64,000 nucleotides of DNA, taken from NCBI RefSeq assembly GCF_022539505.1, contig NC_061513.1, positions 349,351,696-349,415,695 on the forward strand. The letters are read 5' to 3'. The notes beneath the pieces were generated by a model. That model worked only from the letters and a program-made list of their open reading frames with translations. It was not told the origin of the DNA and searched no databases. The number at the start of each line of letters is the position of its first letter. The stretch's first letter is position 1. The stretch is from Lolium rigidum. Its lineage: Eukaryota > Streptophyta > Magnoliopsida > Poales > Poaceae. Positions 10,403 to 23,570 of this stretch are shown in pieces. The position numbers were made by a program, and so were the translations under genes.

Positions 10403-11964
10403 TGATACGTTTCAAACGTATCTATAATTTTTGATGCTCCATGCTTGTTTTACACCAATTCATATATGTTTTTTTACACTTCGTTGCACTTTTATATGAT
10501 TTCTGACACTAACCTATTAACAAGATGCCATAGTGCCAGTTCCCTATTTTCTGCTGTTTTGTATTTCAGAAAAGTTGTACATGAAATATTCTCGGAATAA
10601 GATGAAACAAAAGACGAAGTCAATATTTTACCGAAACGAAGACGAACTCCGAAGGGGGGGTCGAAGAGGCGCAGCAGGGCGGCTAGACCTGCCCTAGGCG
10701 CGGCCTATACGTGGCCCGCGCCTAAGGGTGGTCTGGGCTCACCAGGCGCCCCACTAACCTAAATCCTCCGCCTATTTATACATCTTCTCGGGAAAACCAT
10801 GGATACCAGAACCTCCATCCACGAAAAGTTTTGTTGCGGGCTCCATCGCTGAACCCATCTCGGGGGGTTCTGAAGCTCTTGCCGGCATCCTGCCAGAGGG
10901 GGAAATCATCGCCGGAGGCATCTGCATCGCCATGCCTCCTCTGAAGTGATGCGTGAGTAGTTCATCCCTGGACTATGGGTCCATAGCAGTAGCTAGATGG
11001 TTGTCTTCTCCACTTTGTGCTTCATGTATCGATCTTGTGAGCTGCTCTACATGATATAGATCATCTTTATGTAATCCTATATGTTTGGTTTGCTAGGATC
11101 CAATGAATATTGTATACTATGTTGAGATTTGTTATATATTCATGTCATATGTTATTTGTGATCTTGCATGCTCTCAGTTGCTAGTGGAAACTCTGGCCAG
11201 GTGGATACTTGTGACTCCAAGAGGGGGTATTTATGCTTGATAGTAGGTTCATGCCTCTAGTATTCTGGGAGAGTGACTTTATAACTTCTAAGATTGTAGA
11301 TGTGCCTTTGCTACTAGGATAAAACAAAAATGTTTTATCCGAGCGTAATTCTATTATTTACTTTACACACATTGCTTAATGTGATAGTTTGGTGCTTGCA
11401 ACTTTATACTGAAAGGGGTGCGGATGCTAACCTGAAGGTGGATTACTAGTCATAGACGTAGTTGGATTACGGTCTATGTATTATGTTGTTATGCCCATAT
11501 CAAATCTTATAGTAATCATCTTGTCATGTATTGATCGATATTCTATCAATTTCCCAGCTGTAATTTGTTCACCGAACATGCTATTTCTTTATGGAGAGAC
11601 ACCTCTAGTGAACTGTGGACCCCGGTCCTATTTTCTTTACTGATAAATTCCACTGCAATCATGTTCTGTTTACTTTCTGCAAACATCTCTTTCCACTCGA
11701 TACGTCTAATCCTTTATTGTTAGCAAACCAGTGAGATTGAGAACCTCACTGTAAGTTGGGGCGAAATACTTTGGTTGTGTTGTGTGCAGGTTCCACGTTG
11801 TTGCTGACACCGGTAGTGCGCCCTGCCACTAGTCAGCCAGCAACACCTTCAGAAGTCACGCTTTCCTCCAACTGGTCGATTAAACCTTGGTTTCTTACTG
11901 AGGGAAAACTTGCTGCTGTGCTCATCATACCTTCCTCTTGGGTTTCCCCAACAGTGTGAAGTCG
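10403..11964 (+). repeat. 3' LTR of the non-autonomous Gypsy-like element
   Basis: Matches the left LTR along its length with scattered substitutions and small indels. Similarity stops after GTGTGAAGTCG (11964), about 22 bases short of the left LTR terminus. No convincing 5-bp target duplication is visible, so the extreme 3' end is lost or diverged. Confidence 0.8.
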
Positions 11965-14454
11965 TTCTTCATCGCACCGATCTTCATACCTGCCCGATTA
12001 TGTCTCAAAGCAGTAATAAGTACGGGTTCGTACTTAACAAGACTTCCAGACGTATAAGAATTCGTCAAGCAACCATCATTTGTATTTGAGGCACGCAGGA
12101 GACTTAGAGGATGCAAGAGGATGTTATAGGCAATATGGTGGGGTTAAGCGGCAGCGCGCAAGAACTAAAAACCTATAGAGACACTCTCAACTTGCAGGTG
12201 CTAGAATAGATAAGAGAGCGCATAAGCTAACAGTTCTATACTATGAAAACATAACCCAACCGATGCGTTCCCCCCTTCGCGAAGGAAGTACTTGTGAGGG
12301 CACTCACACGGATGGTTTTTTTAACCATTTATTATTAGAGTTGTGCTGACTCGCTACACAAGTTATTATTATTGCAGCAACATGTGTAAGTTGTCTATGG
12401 TCAAGTCATACAGCTCAAAGTCGTCCATAACCTCGGACATGACTTTTCGAAAAGATTTAACCCTGCAGGGCTGCCCAAATGTGCCCACACGCACGATCAA
12501 ATCCAAAGGCAATGGTAAAAAGGTGGAGCATCACGACTTGCACCTCCTTCACGACAAGAATGTTCAGGAAGCCACCTAACTAAGTTAAACCTGTATCGAA
12601 GTCCGGCCGAATCCGAGACGGACCTAGCTATTGCGTGCACGGCTTCCGAGGGTCAAAACACTCACAGGGGCGAATGACCGGCTTTAGCATGCGATAAACG
12701 CTCAAGCCGCAAACATATATGTGTATACCAGAAACAAGGGATACAAGGCACACATGGGCTTCCCAAAATAAAGAAGTAACAGGCTGGCATGCACACAACA
12801 ACAAATGGTGAATCTTACGAACTATTTGTGGCCACTGGACAAGGATGTAGATTCCGGTAATGATCGAGGGGCGACCCATAGGCATACCCACGTGTGGTTA
12901 GAGCGCTTAGTTTCGGAACATATAACAAGAACTTGGATCCTAAGCTTTAAAGAAACACAAGTGAGCCATCACAAAACAAACAGCTGACCCACCGATATCT
13001 CCTCTTAATAATTATCAACAACTAGAGTAACCATGATACCTCCAACAAATATAACCATGTAGCCTGTGCCATGATCCCCAACAGATAACCCGATAAGATA
13101 ACAATATCACGATATATCAACGATACTAAGCATGCACTACGACTCGCAAGACAGACACTATAACCGAACAACAGTTGTAGGAGGGTAGTGGAGGCAATAT
13201 GTGCTTCTTGAGGTAAACAGGTGGACAGAACACGTGACAAGAACGTAACTCAAGGCTAGCATAAGAGAGAAGGAAAAGTAAAATAGGTATGAGATTGCTG
13301 TAGAGACAGAGGTGTGAAAATGCTTGCCTATTAAAGATGCTCGAAGAACAGCCGAAGAACTTGTCGTAGCTCACATCAACTCAATGCCGTATCCGCGAAG
13401 AAGCAAAACGCTACAACAAACAATGGATGCACATCTTACAACTATGGAAGAAAAACCAGCATTATCAAGATATGATATGCATGGCATGGCATAGATGATC
13501 CGATGCAACTTATCCAATTAATCGGAGTCGGAACCCCAGACAAACAAATTAAGGTTGCAATTGTATTTCTATTGACAAAGTTAAATGGTGGTTAGCATGG
13601 CATAAAATGGCAGGGATGTGCTAGTTCAAAGTTAAATGGAGCGGGGAAAACCTAGGCGATGTTTCGAAATACTCCGCATATATGTGAGGTGAATATGCAT
13701 ACCTATGACGTCACGACATGATGCAACGTGCAAACAAATGTATGGATGTCATATTCATGATCCTTGCATTTTTCTGACCAAAATTCATATATAATACTTT
13801 TTTTATTTCTAAACAATTAAAAGTTATTAGCAGATTAGTGGTTTGTTATTTAAGAATAGATAAACAAGTTTTATTTAATTGGGAAAAGACCCGAAAGCAA
13901 TGTCTAACCAAAAGCATATTCTATTTATTTTTTCTGACATATGAAAATGAAAAAGGCCTTTGTATGGGTTTGCAAATATATTTTTAGGGTCTAGTAATAT
14001 CGATGTGATGGTAATGCAAAAATAAAATAACAAGTAAATATAATTAGGGTATATATTATCCTGAAATGATATAGTTATATACTACTCTCACAATTCATAA
14101 TTGCATCAAACATCATCTAATGTGGCGCTACCGGCATGCCAATGAAAACTTATTTTGGACTCCCGCCATGTTTAATATAAACATTTGGCAAACGATACGA
14201 TTTTGCAATGTTATTTTGAATAGTATTTCCAAGAAATAAGAAAAGCATAAAATTGTAAATTTTCTTTAATTTCACGGAACAGAGTGGATATCGCGCAATA
14301 GAGGATATACGTGGCAGACGATGTCATGCATCATCCATGGGAGGGCGGCACGATCAACCACCTGTGGTAGGTAGAGATGAAGAAGCAAGCTAATCTGATG
14401 GCTGGTTGTTTTTTTGTTGTACAATTGCGATCAGATTCTTATCATTGCTCATCA
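11965..14454. repeat. Unclassified repeat-like sequence without genes
   Basis: No coding capacity beyond short spurious ORFs. The text between about 12300 and 13750 has the look of the non-coding interior of an old LTR element. 13750-14300 is very AT-rich. Nothing further could be supported. Confidence 0.35.
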
Positions 14455-15853
14455 CACTACTAGGAAAAGGGCTATAGCTGCACAGAAAAGTGCCGGCGCA
14501 CCATCATTTACGTGCGCCGGTGGCAAATACCGCCGGCGGGCAAAATTAGGCCGCGCCGGTGAAGAGCCTATACTGCCGGCGCACAAAAAAAATTAGTGCG
14601 CCGGGGATAAAATTCGAAGAGATCTGGCCGGAAGCAAAAATTCTGGGCACCTTACCCCCGGCGCACCTCTATGGTGGTGCGCCGGTGGTAGACAATTTAC
14701 CACCAGCGCACCACCATAGAGGTGCGCCGGGGGTAAGTTGCCTAGTTTTTTCTCTCCGCCCCCCGGGAACCGCCTTTTTCAGTTTTCGAAAAAATAATAG
14801 AAAATGATAGAAAATTCAAAAAATAAAATCCTTTGAAATGCCCATGTAATATCTGATCTAGTTTTAGTGAAAATTTGAAAATTTGAACTTTGATGTATTA
14901 TGCAAAATGGCGTCATCTTTCGGTAAAACGGGATTTCTGGTTGCATACGACCTCCGATGAAAAACTTTTTTGTATCAAAATCGATCTACTCGAAATTTCC
15001 TATTCGAATTCAACCGCCTACGGCCGTTTGGAGAAAAAATGGATTCGTCAAATGGAAAACAGAAACAGGACTTTTTTCAGATTTAAGATTTGGCTGAAAA
15101 AAAGAAAAAAATTACCCCCGGCGCACCACCCTACTTGGTGCGCCGGTAGTAACCTAGGCTATATATGCCAAACCAGCCCGGTGCACCTTCTCTCTCTTCC
15201 ATTTCCCCCATCTTGTCTTTCACTTCTCCTCCTCCTCCTCTCTTCCTCCCTCCGGCCACCTTCTCTTCTCCTCCATTTTCCCCCTCTTCTACCTTCTTAC
15301 CCCTCTAATCCCTCCCTCCGGCGAGCACCTCCTTAAGCTACTCACCGGAGCACCTCCTCAAGCTACTCCCCACAGCACCTCCTCAAGCTATCTCACCGGA
15401 GCACCTCCTCAAGCTACTCACCGGCGAGCACCTCCTCAAGCATCTCGCCGGCGAGCCCCTCCTCAAGCATCACCTCCTCTCACCCCTTGTCCGGCCACCT
15501 CCTCTCACCCCGACGATCACCGACGACACACCGGCAACCACTTCCTCTTTGCAAGAAGATGACCACGGTGGCGGTGGTACATCTCCAAGGCACGACCTAG
15601 AACTTGACCTACGACCTAGAACACGACCGACCTAGATCTAGATCTAGATCTAGATCTGCTTTTTTTTGAATCCTGGAAAACATACCGCCGGCGCACTAGG
15701 CTGGTGCGCCGGTGATAAATCGAGTTACCGCCGGCGAACAAGATGGTGCGCCGGCAATAAGCCTTTACCACCGGCCCGTTCGCACCGGCGGGCGCTGGTG
15801 CGCCGGCAGTAGTGCTTTTTGGTGCGCCGGCAGTAAGCCTTTTCCTAGTAGTG
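14455..15853. mobile_element. Non-autonomous CACTA (En/Spm) transposon, 1,399 bp
   Basis: The terminal inverted repeats are CACTACTAGGAAAAGG at 14455-14470 and its exact reverse complement ending at 15853. The 3-bp target duplication TCA is present at 14452-14454 and 15854-15856. Subterminal repeats built on GCCGGCGCACCA and TGGTGCGCCGG occur in both orientations at both ends (14490-14735 and 15115-15150, 15680-15835). The middle holds a pyrimidine-rich 5' UTR-like stretch (15180-15500) and a short AGATCT tandem near 15630-15656, but no transposase, so mobility would need an autonomous partner. The intact ends suggest a fairly recent insertion. Confidence 0.95.
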
Positions 15854-16846
15854 TCAGGCGCTAGAAGTTGTTACAAGCTTACAAGGGATCCCTTGTTACA
15901 AATCCATTATTCAGTTACATGTACTTGTAGTTGTTTTCAAAGTTAGTGTGTGCATTCACCGAAATTACCAAAAAAATATGTGTTAGGGAATATAGGAATG
16001 CTAAAGATAGTTGATAATTGTTAGAGGGGTGAAAAATAATGCATTCTCCGAAATCCCACAAATATATATGTCTCATCCCTAAAGAGCTCTAAGCTCCCAG
16101 GTTGCGGCCGCTCCTGGATGATCGAGGGGTCGCTATCTCGGGGCCCGCATGCATGGAGAGGCTGTATCGCTCGGTTCGCTCCCACGTGCGCGCTAGGAGA
16201 GGTCGGTTTCCTTCTCTTTGACCCACGAGCTAGGTCGGTCTTCGCTGAGACGTCTCTTCCTCTCATACTCACGCCGCCATCGACCCGTCACCACGCCCCC
16301 CGGGGCGCTTGCCTCAGTTCCACCTCCATCTAGAACACCAGCGGCCGGATGAGGCCACTCCGCCATGCCTCCGTCTTTGTCCAACCAAATCAGACGGCGG
16401 AGGCAAACCGTAGAGTGGTTGGCGGCCGTGCGGTGCGAGATTGAGGTCGACAATGGTTGCCGCAGCTGGTGGGCGCCGATGGCCGCTACCATGCCTATAA
16501 ATATGTCTGAAAGCCCTAGGTGAATCCCCATCTTCTTTGATTTGGTTTAATTTTGTTTCTAATTTTCGAAGGAATAGGTAGCCCATGGAGATCCGTTCTT
16601 GTTTGTGTTACGTGCGACTGTTTTGAGGGCTTCCGAATCGGATTGAGAGCCCTAATGTGGCAGTCCGGGATGCAGTCGGTGTCTTTGTCCAAGATGGTGA
16701 GATCTTCCGGTTCGGCTCGTGTTCCTCCGTAATGACCTCCCACGGTGTGATTTGGCCAGATCCATCCCCTTCTCATATTATTTGGGTACTATGCTGCCAG
16801 ACTGTGGTTCTTTTCTCCAATATAATCCTCTGTAACTTCTTTGTTT
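15854..16846. other. Promoter-like and gene-edge sequence, no product recognised
   Basis: Mixed composition. A GC-rich stretch at 16110-16460 precedes a TATA-like CTATAAATA at about 16495 and text resembling a 5' leader. It ends at the LINE insertion site and resumes at 26422. No conserved protein could be read, so it may be the remnant of a gene's 5' end. Confidence 0.3.
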
Positions 16847-16858
16847 CTGAAGATCTGG
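16847..16858. repeat. LINE target-site duplication, left copy
   Basis: CTGAAGATCTGG here is repeated exactly at 26408-26419. The identity extends by TT, which merges with the poly(T) tail on the left. It frames the LINE with its nested MULE. Confidence 0.9.
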
Positions 16859-17014
16859 TTTTTTTTGAGGAATCAACGGGGGGCGATCGCCCACCTGAAC
16901 TCAGTTTTCATTAATTAGCGGGGGGTTACAAGGGTGCGACGCCAGGGGGCGTAAGCCAACAATCCTGGGTCTGGGAGGCGGCATACCGCGCTCATCCCGA
17001 AGGGGAGCCAGCTA

Positions 17015-17023
17015 GAGGAGGGG
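17015..17023. repeat. MULE 9-bp target-site duplication, left copy
   Basis: GAGGAGGGG precedes the left terminus and is repeated exactly at 23820-23828 after the right terminus. Nine bases is the diagnostic duplication length for Mutator-like elements. Confidence 0.92.
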
Positions 17024-17806
17024 GCGATTTTTTTTTAAATAATACAAATTAATTATTTAATTCCAGAACTATCACGCGTTTTCAAATATTTCCAAAAGTG
17101 TGACCCGGTCGGACTACCGCAGGCCGATCGGACAGCTGTGGGCCAATCGGACTATAGCAGGCCGATTGCAGGTGGCCGCTGTACCTGCCCAGCCGACAGC
17201 ACCCTGTCGGACCACTGCAGGCCGATCGGACAGCAGCATCCAAAGCTGTGCATGGCCGGACACGCGGGCGCGGCTTTCCTTTCCACGCGCTGCTGCAGAG
17301 ACACGTCGGCCTCATTTTCTCTCCTCTTCCTCCTCTCATCTTCCCTGCTCTCTTCCCTGCACGCAAGAACACAGCTCGAAACTTCACCATTTTTGCAGAT
17401 CCCTAGTGATTTAGCCGATAAAACTTCACCATTTTGCTGCTATTAGTTGAGGGAAGCCCGATCTACAGATGGGTTAGGTTTTGGAGACGATTGGTGGTGC
17501 TATTTAGCAGCAATGGTGATGAAGTGGTGGAGGTTGGTGGTGGAGGTTGGTGGTGGAGGTTGGTGGTGGTGTTAGGGGCTGAGCTGCTGCTGGTTCGTGG
17601 TGGTGCTGAGCTGCTGTGTGCTGTTCGTGCTGCTCGTGCTACTGCAGTTGGAGAGGCTGCTCACGCTACAAGGGTAAACCCTAATCTTTGCATAGTAGTG
17701 TTAACTGTGTAGGTTAATGTGGGGTGGTGTTGGTGTTAGTTTATTTATCTGCTGTGTAGTAGTTACGTTTGTTGACGCGGATGGAAATTTTTTTAGGTGA
17801 GCAAAG

Positions 17807-20558
17807 ATGACAGATGTAGTGAAGATAGTATTTTACTATGGTTTGGGTAGTGTCCGATCAAATGAGATGGGAGTTGATCTGAGTGAGTTCAAGTATGTAG
17901 AGATGAATTTGACTGCCCCTAGAACATGGACAATTGAGCGAGGTGAAGGACTGGTTGACGGAATGTTTCGGGCTTAATCTCGAAGTGCATACAGTGAGTG
18001 TGCATGCATTATGGACTAAGTCGTTATCAAACATTTTATGGTATCTGAGGCCTGTAGATGATACCTCTAAGTGGGTGAGCTGGTTAAAAGGGTCTGATAG
18101 GAGAGGAACTAACCCTGTGGCATTAGTTCTTCCGGTGGCGAAGGAGGTAGCGCCTCCTGAAGGCGGTTACAGTGGAGGAGGTGATTACGAATCATGCCAA
18201 AGCAGTCAAGCACCCGGCGGTGGCGGTGGTTACGAGCCTGAACAGAGCAGCCATGTGGAAGATGTTTATAGTGGCCAGGGTGATGGTTACACAGGAGAAG
18301 ACGGTGAGGTTGATGGTGACGAAGAAAATGGATACAAGCGAGAATCGGATGGAAGAGGAAGATACGAAGGTGAAACCGATGATGATGATTCCGATGAGTC
18401 CGATGATGGGGAGGAGGTGCCTATTCCTGGTAGATGGAATCACAGCTTTTCGTCTGCAATGACAATCAATGATGGCCTTGATTCTAACTGGGAGTATCAC
18501 CAGAACAATCTCACCGTAGGGGCCATGTTTCCGTCGAAGTGACATATGCAGGATGCAATAATTAAGTGGGCAATGGCGAGCCAGAGGGAGCTGAGAACAA
18601 TCGTGTCATCTGGAAAATACCTGACGATGGAATGTGTGGACATCAATTGTCCCGGAAGGGTGCATGGGTATGTTCCTAAGTATGACACAATATGGCGTGT
18701 GAGCGACTTTGTGCCGCATAGTTGTGAGCTTGTAAGTATCCGCAATGATCATTGCAACCTGTCATCTAATCTCATAGCTCGGCTGCTGTACACTGAAATA
18801 GTGGAAGGGCAAGCCATGAGAGTAAACGCCATACAGAAGAATGTTAAGAAGCATCATTTTTACACCATTTCTTATGGCAAGGCTTGGAGGGCTAAGCAGA
18901 GGGCGATGGAGATGAGGTTTGGTTCGTTTCGAGACGCATACGACGCTGTTGTTCGTTTGCTGCAGACGCTGTAGGCGAGGAATCCAGGCACATATGTGAA
19001 CATCCAGGACTTGTTTTTGCCGGAGTCCCCATCTTACAGGGTTCTGCATAGAGTCTATTTCTCGTTCGGTGTATGCATCGAATCATTCAGACACTGTCGA
19101 CCCGTGTTATGTGTCGACGGCACATTTCTGACCGGTCAGTACAAGGGTCAAATCTTGACCGCCATTGGAATGGACGGAAACAATCAAATCGTGCCACTCG
19201 CTTTTTCTTTCGTGGAGAGTGAGAACACCGAAAGCTGGTTATGGTTTTTCGAGGCGATTGAAGATTTCAATTGTAAAGGACAAGCCGAATGTTTGCATCC
19301 TTCATGACAGGCATGCGGGTATACTGAAAGCTATTAAGACACTGAAAGAGCCTGGGCAAGAAACTCCATGGATTGACATTGAGAGCCGTTGGTGCATGCG
19401 CCACACGGGGGCCAATTTTTACACACAATTTAGGAAAAAGGACCTTATGAATGTCTTCAAGAGGTCTGTGCATCTAGAACCAGCGAGTGGAAGTATAATT
19501 TTTTGCGTAGCAAACTGCAGGAGTTGACGAAGCAACAATTTGTGGAGAGAAAAGCAGCTCGAGATGCAAACATAGCAGCACATATGCAGGCCGTTGCAGC
19601 AGGAACAACAGCGGTAGAAGCACCAGTTTATGAGGCACCCCAAGGTCTGTGCGACTTGCCCGGATTTGACCCGCCCGGAACAAGGAGAAGGCAGGGAAGG
19701 CAGATTAAAAACTTTGAGCGAGTGGATAGAGCATGAGCCTACAGAGAGGTGGTCTTTGTTGCACGATACACATGGAGCTAGATACGGCGTCATGACAACC
19801 AACCTCGCGAGTCGTATAACTTTGTGCTGAGAGGCAATAGAGCTTTGCCACTTACAGCTATAGTAGAGGGTATTTTCATGGGCACAGTTAAATATTACAG
19901 AGAGAGACGTGAGAAGGCTCGGATGCACATGGTGAACAAACCAGCCACTCCAGATTGTTCGAAGATTATGGAGTACATGCATAAGAAGAAGGAGAAAGCT
20001 AAGCATCTCCCTGTTGTTCAAATTGGTAATGTGGAAACAAGGTTCAAAGTACGCTTACCTACAGATAGGTTCGGGTGTGGGAATCCGCAGCGAACGCATG
20101 ATGTGAAAATTGGCAATGAAGAATGGCCAACTTGCGAGTGCACATGCAACAAACCAAAGTTGCTTCATCTTCCTTGCTCACATGTGTTAGTTGTTTGTGG
20201 TGTCCTGGGGATGTCGGAAATCTCGTTCGTCTCTCCGTATTATCTTGAGAAGGCCGTGCTTAACACCTGGACCGGTGAGCTGGAAGGATTTCGGTCAATG
20301 GGAAATTTCAACACTGTAAACCCTGGTGAAAGGCGATATATCCCAAACCCAACGCTACTGAGGACAGGCATCGGTAGACGGCCATCGCAGCGCATCCGGA
20401 ATGATATGGATGAATCTGAAGCTGGAGGGCCAACGAGACAATGTTTCCTATGCAATCAATTTGGCCATTGGGACAGTAATTGTACAACCTTCGGCACGGG
20501 CCCAGCAGGAAGGGGGCAGCGAGGCACAAGGGGACGTCGCGGGAGGGGAAGAAACTAG
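17807..20558 (+). pseudogene. MuDR-type (MULE) transposase, frame-disrupted
   Basis: This would catalyse cut-and-paste transposition of the element in the nucleus. From the ATG at 17807 the text shows an N-terminal region, then an acidic Gly/Asp/Glu-rich linker (about 18150-18420). A MuDR DNA-binding-like segment follows (18560-18970). The DDE core comes next: LCVDGTFLTGQYKG with the first Asp (about 19108-19149), CILHDRHAGI with the second (about 19295-19324), and the catalytic Glu region near 19800-19825. The C-terminus has a SWIM zinc finger (CECTCNKPKLLHLPCSH, about 20136-20186) and a CCHC knuckle (CFLCNQFGHWDSNC). Breaks: stops at 18540-18542 (TGA) and 18972-18974 (TAG), and frame shifts near 17940, 19251, 19465, 19485, 19700 and 19810. 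Many domains are well kept, so either decay is recent or part of it is artefact. Confidence 0.88.
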
Positions 20559-20832
20559 GCGGCGAGGCGCTACTTCGAAACTTATTTGCAATTTTATGTA
20601 CTGAACAACGAATTTGTAATAAGTATGGAACTACTTTGCAATCTCAAATGTGAAACTATGTTACTATAATTTATGTATTGAACAATGAATTTGTAATAAG
20701 TATGGAACTACTTTGCAATTTTATTATGGTCATGTACGTTACAATAATTTATATCCGTATTATGTCATTTTGGTTTTGCAACTATGTTATCATTTGTAAT
20801 GAGTAATAACGAATGTTTTGTTGTTTACAGAA

Positions 20833-23570
20833 ATGGCAGGAAGATCATTGCTCAATAGGGATATTGAGCGGGCGCACCGTGCGGCCAAGCTAGAGGCCAA
20901 CCCTAATAGCTTGTCACCAATGGTGACACGCGGGGGTAATCAAAATTGGCAGATACACCCCGGTTGGGTTCAGAGGTATGTGCGATTTATTTGGTATATT
21001 CAATTTGAAGTACTCGGCACATACTAATTGGATTCTTATATGAATTTGTAGGTTGAAGTGGGCTGGACTTCTACCTTTTGCACGGTTGGTTGAGGCCACT
21101 AGGTCGGAGGTCATCGGTGAGCGAGTAGGCACACCGATCAAGCGCCTTCGACGAGACCACTCCCTACCGACCAGCCTGGTGGATCGGTGGAGGCCCGAGA
21201 CACACACGTTCCACTTTCGATGGGGAAAGATGGCCCCTACTCTCCGGGACGTGTCTTTCTTACTCGGGCCTACCGTTGGCGGGTCAGCCCATAGGCCCGC
21301 CGGCAGAACCGGTGCGTTGGGATGAAGAAATGTCCGCACGTTTTGAGGGAACTCGTGCGGGCCAGACTGAGTTTCTCTGTGAGGACCACGGTCCAAAGTG
21401 TGACTGGTTACTCAACTTCGAGGTAACCATTGTTATAACAAATTTATTTATGGTTATTGCGTTGTTATAACTAACATCTTTTTTTTCATGGTTGTAGGTT
21501 TCACAGTTCACACCGCCGATGAGTGAGGCACGGATCACTAGGAGTCTCGAGGCGTACATATTGTGGCTGCTTGGAAAGGTCATGTTCACGAGAGAACCAT
21601 CAGACCACCATCAGCAGGCGCTTCATCCCCATTGCACTAGAGATAGCGGAGGCACAAACCGCCGACGACATCATACAGCGGAGTTGGGGTTCCGCGGTTC
21701 TAGCAGCCACATACCAAGGTTTGTGCAATGCTTGTACACTTGTCTCCCCCAAGTCTGACCTTCTTGGCTGCCCATTGTTCTTGCAGCTGTGGTCCTGGGA
21801 GAGGTTCCCGATTGGTCGGCCGGACATAGATGCTGAGCGCCCTTTCGGGGCAAACGAGTTGGATGATCCGGACCACATCGATATGCCTACTTTCGGCATA
21901 CTTTGGACACGTCGCGAGGTATGTAGACTGTAGAACATAGTTCTTTCGTAATTTATAGTTTTGCACAAGTACTGACTATTTCTCTCCGCAGAGATGATTT
22001 GCTCGCGACCAGGTCAGGAACTGCTACCCTGCGTTCACCGAGCAGTTCGACGTGCTCGATGATAGGGCGGTGATCTGGCAGCCCTATATGGCTGCCGCCG
22101 TGCATGCAAGGTACCCCGGCGGGATCTCTAACCTCTGCTATAGAGATTGTGCGTACTGGATGACACGAGTCGAAGATCATCTTCGATGTGTCCGTGGAGA
22201 TAATGGCCCGGCGAGAGGATCATGAGGCGGTTCGGCTCTCGGCAGCTGGTCGATCCTCCACCACCGATAGCACCTCTCCCTGCCTACGTCCACAAGTAAG
22301 TTCTGAGCATCGCTAAGTTTAAGATTGTTCATCATGGTTCGGCTAACCGACACAATTTTTCTGTAGGTACAACAGGAAGGGTACTAGCCACTCCTCGACA
22401 TGGTGGCTTCAGCGCGTTGGCTCGTATGTTGCTGAGTGGGATGGCGCGACAACACACTTCTGGCCGAACGATGAGCAGTTTGACCCACAGGAGTTTGACG
22501 CATATCTGCAGAGGTACACTTCAGCCACGCGAGTGCGCCTCATCCAGCCGACTGATCCAGCTGAGGCGCCACCTGGGTCTAAGCATGATATGTACCCGAT
22601 TCAGTCCACAGCCGGTAGTCGACAGCATGCGATACGTATAACTTTCTATTCCACCATCATACTTGTCTTTTATCTATTAGGTTCTACGATTTACATGCTA
22701 CCATCATTTTTCAGGGTCAGCTGACTGCAGACTTACAGGATGAAGTCGCTCGGTACACACGTCAAGTGTCCAGTGCGCCTCTTCTGCAGCGTGACCAACA
22801 TGTGTCATGGTTGAGACGACTCGAGGACAAGCTACGCGGGATCTACTCGGCTATCACGTGTAGCCGTAGTTCCGACGTCGTTCAACACCACCTCCTTCCA
22901 CCGCGACCCTCCACACAGCAGCAGCGACGGCCACATCTCACACCGACCGTGACACCCAGACCACCGCCTCCTGGCCGGGCAGGAGGTTCGTCGTGGCAGC
23001 AGCACACTCCTTCCGTCGACGACTATCAGTACCGAGCAACACGGATCACGGCCTCGTCTCGACGCCGACGGTGACACCCGGACCACCACCTCCTCGACCG
23101 GGCGAGGAGGTTCGTCGTGGCAGCGTGGCAGCATCACACTCCTTCCTTTGACGACTTGCGGTACTATCGGCGGCAAGCTGCTTTTGACCGATGGCGGCAG
23201 CAGCAAGCCCCTTTCATGGGAGGAGCAGGATACACACGGGGTATGTAGTATTCTATATATTGTGTTCCATATAAACTATACTCCACTTAGTTTGACATCA
23301 CTTATGTTTCGTGGCACAGGATACACGCAGCACACTGCGTCCAATCCTTCATGGGGAGCTAGTGATCAGGATCCTGAGCACATGGAGTATTACAGCACGC
23401 AGCAGAACTATGTCGGTATGTAGACTCCTCCACCAGAACCCACACAGGAGACACAGTACGACCCCGAGTCCGGTTCCTGGATCCCTACTCGCATAACCAG
23501 GGCTCCGGACAGGTTCGGTTGGACACCCCGTGCTACGCCGCCCCCACGAAACCCCAGACGCCATCCATAA
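20833..23570 (+). pseudogene. Plant mobile domain (PMD) protein gene of the MULE
   Basis: A second gene, in tandem 275 bp after the transposase. Predicted exons with GT-AG borders: 20833-20975, 21052-21422, 21498-21918, 21992-22295, 22367-22635 and 22715 to about 23240, with a last exon ending at TAA 23568-23570. The product begins MAGRSLLNRDIERAH and carries PMD signatures: WAGLLPFARLV, LVDRWRPETHTFHFRWGKMAPTL, WSWERFPIGRP and WLQRVGSYVAEWD. The C-terminal tail is Pro/Gln/Arg-rich. PMD proteins include domesticated factors related to MAIN/MAIL1 and many transposon-borne copies; the biochemical role in the element is unknown. Frame breaks lie near 21267, 21590, 21999, 22167 and 22213, three of which (21589, 22166, 22212) are CGAG sites where CAG would keep the frame. 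Confidence 0.8.

Larger units (their letters stand above)
5087..11964 (+). mobile_element. Non-autonomous Gypsy-like LTR retrotransposon
   Basis: Two direct LTRs of about 1.56 kb, both opening with TGATACGT and sharing long near-identical stretches, enclose a 3.7-kb interior. A tRNA-Asp-type primer site lies after the left LTR and a purine-rich tract before the right one. The interior codes only for short ORFs at 6891-7283 and 7324-7527; no protease, RT, RNase H or integrase was found, so it must depend on proteins supplied in trans. The interior between 7530 and 10390 is AT-rich and non-coding. Stretches of it match, in reverse, the truncated element at 57881-62586 (for example 7521-7560 with about 60004-60053, and 8152-8232 with 59339-59430), which defines a common family. 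Family name not assigned. Confidence 0.85.

Noticed and set aside
16495..16503. Promoter of an intact gene
   Set aside because: A TATA-like box is present, but no downstream reading frame could be supported on either side of the LINE.
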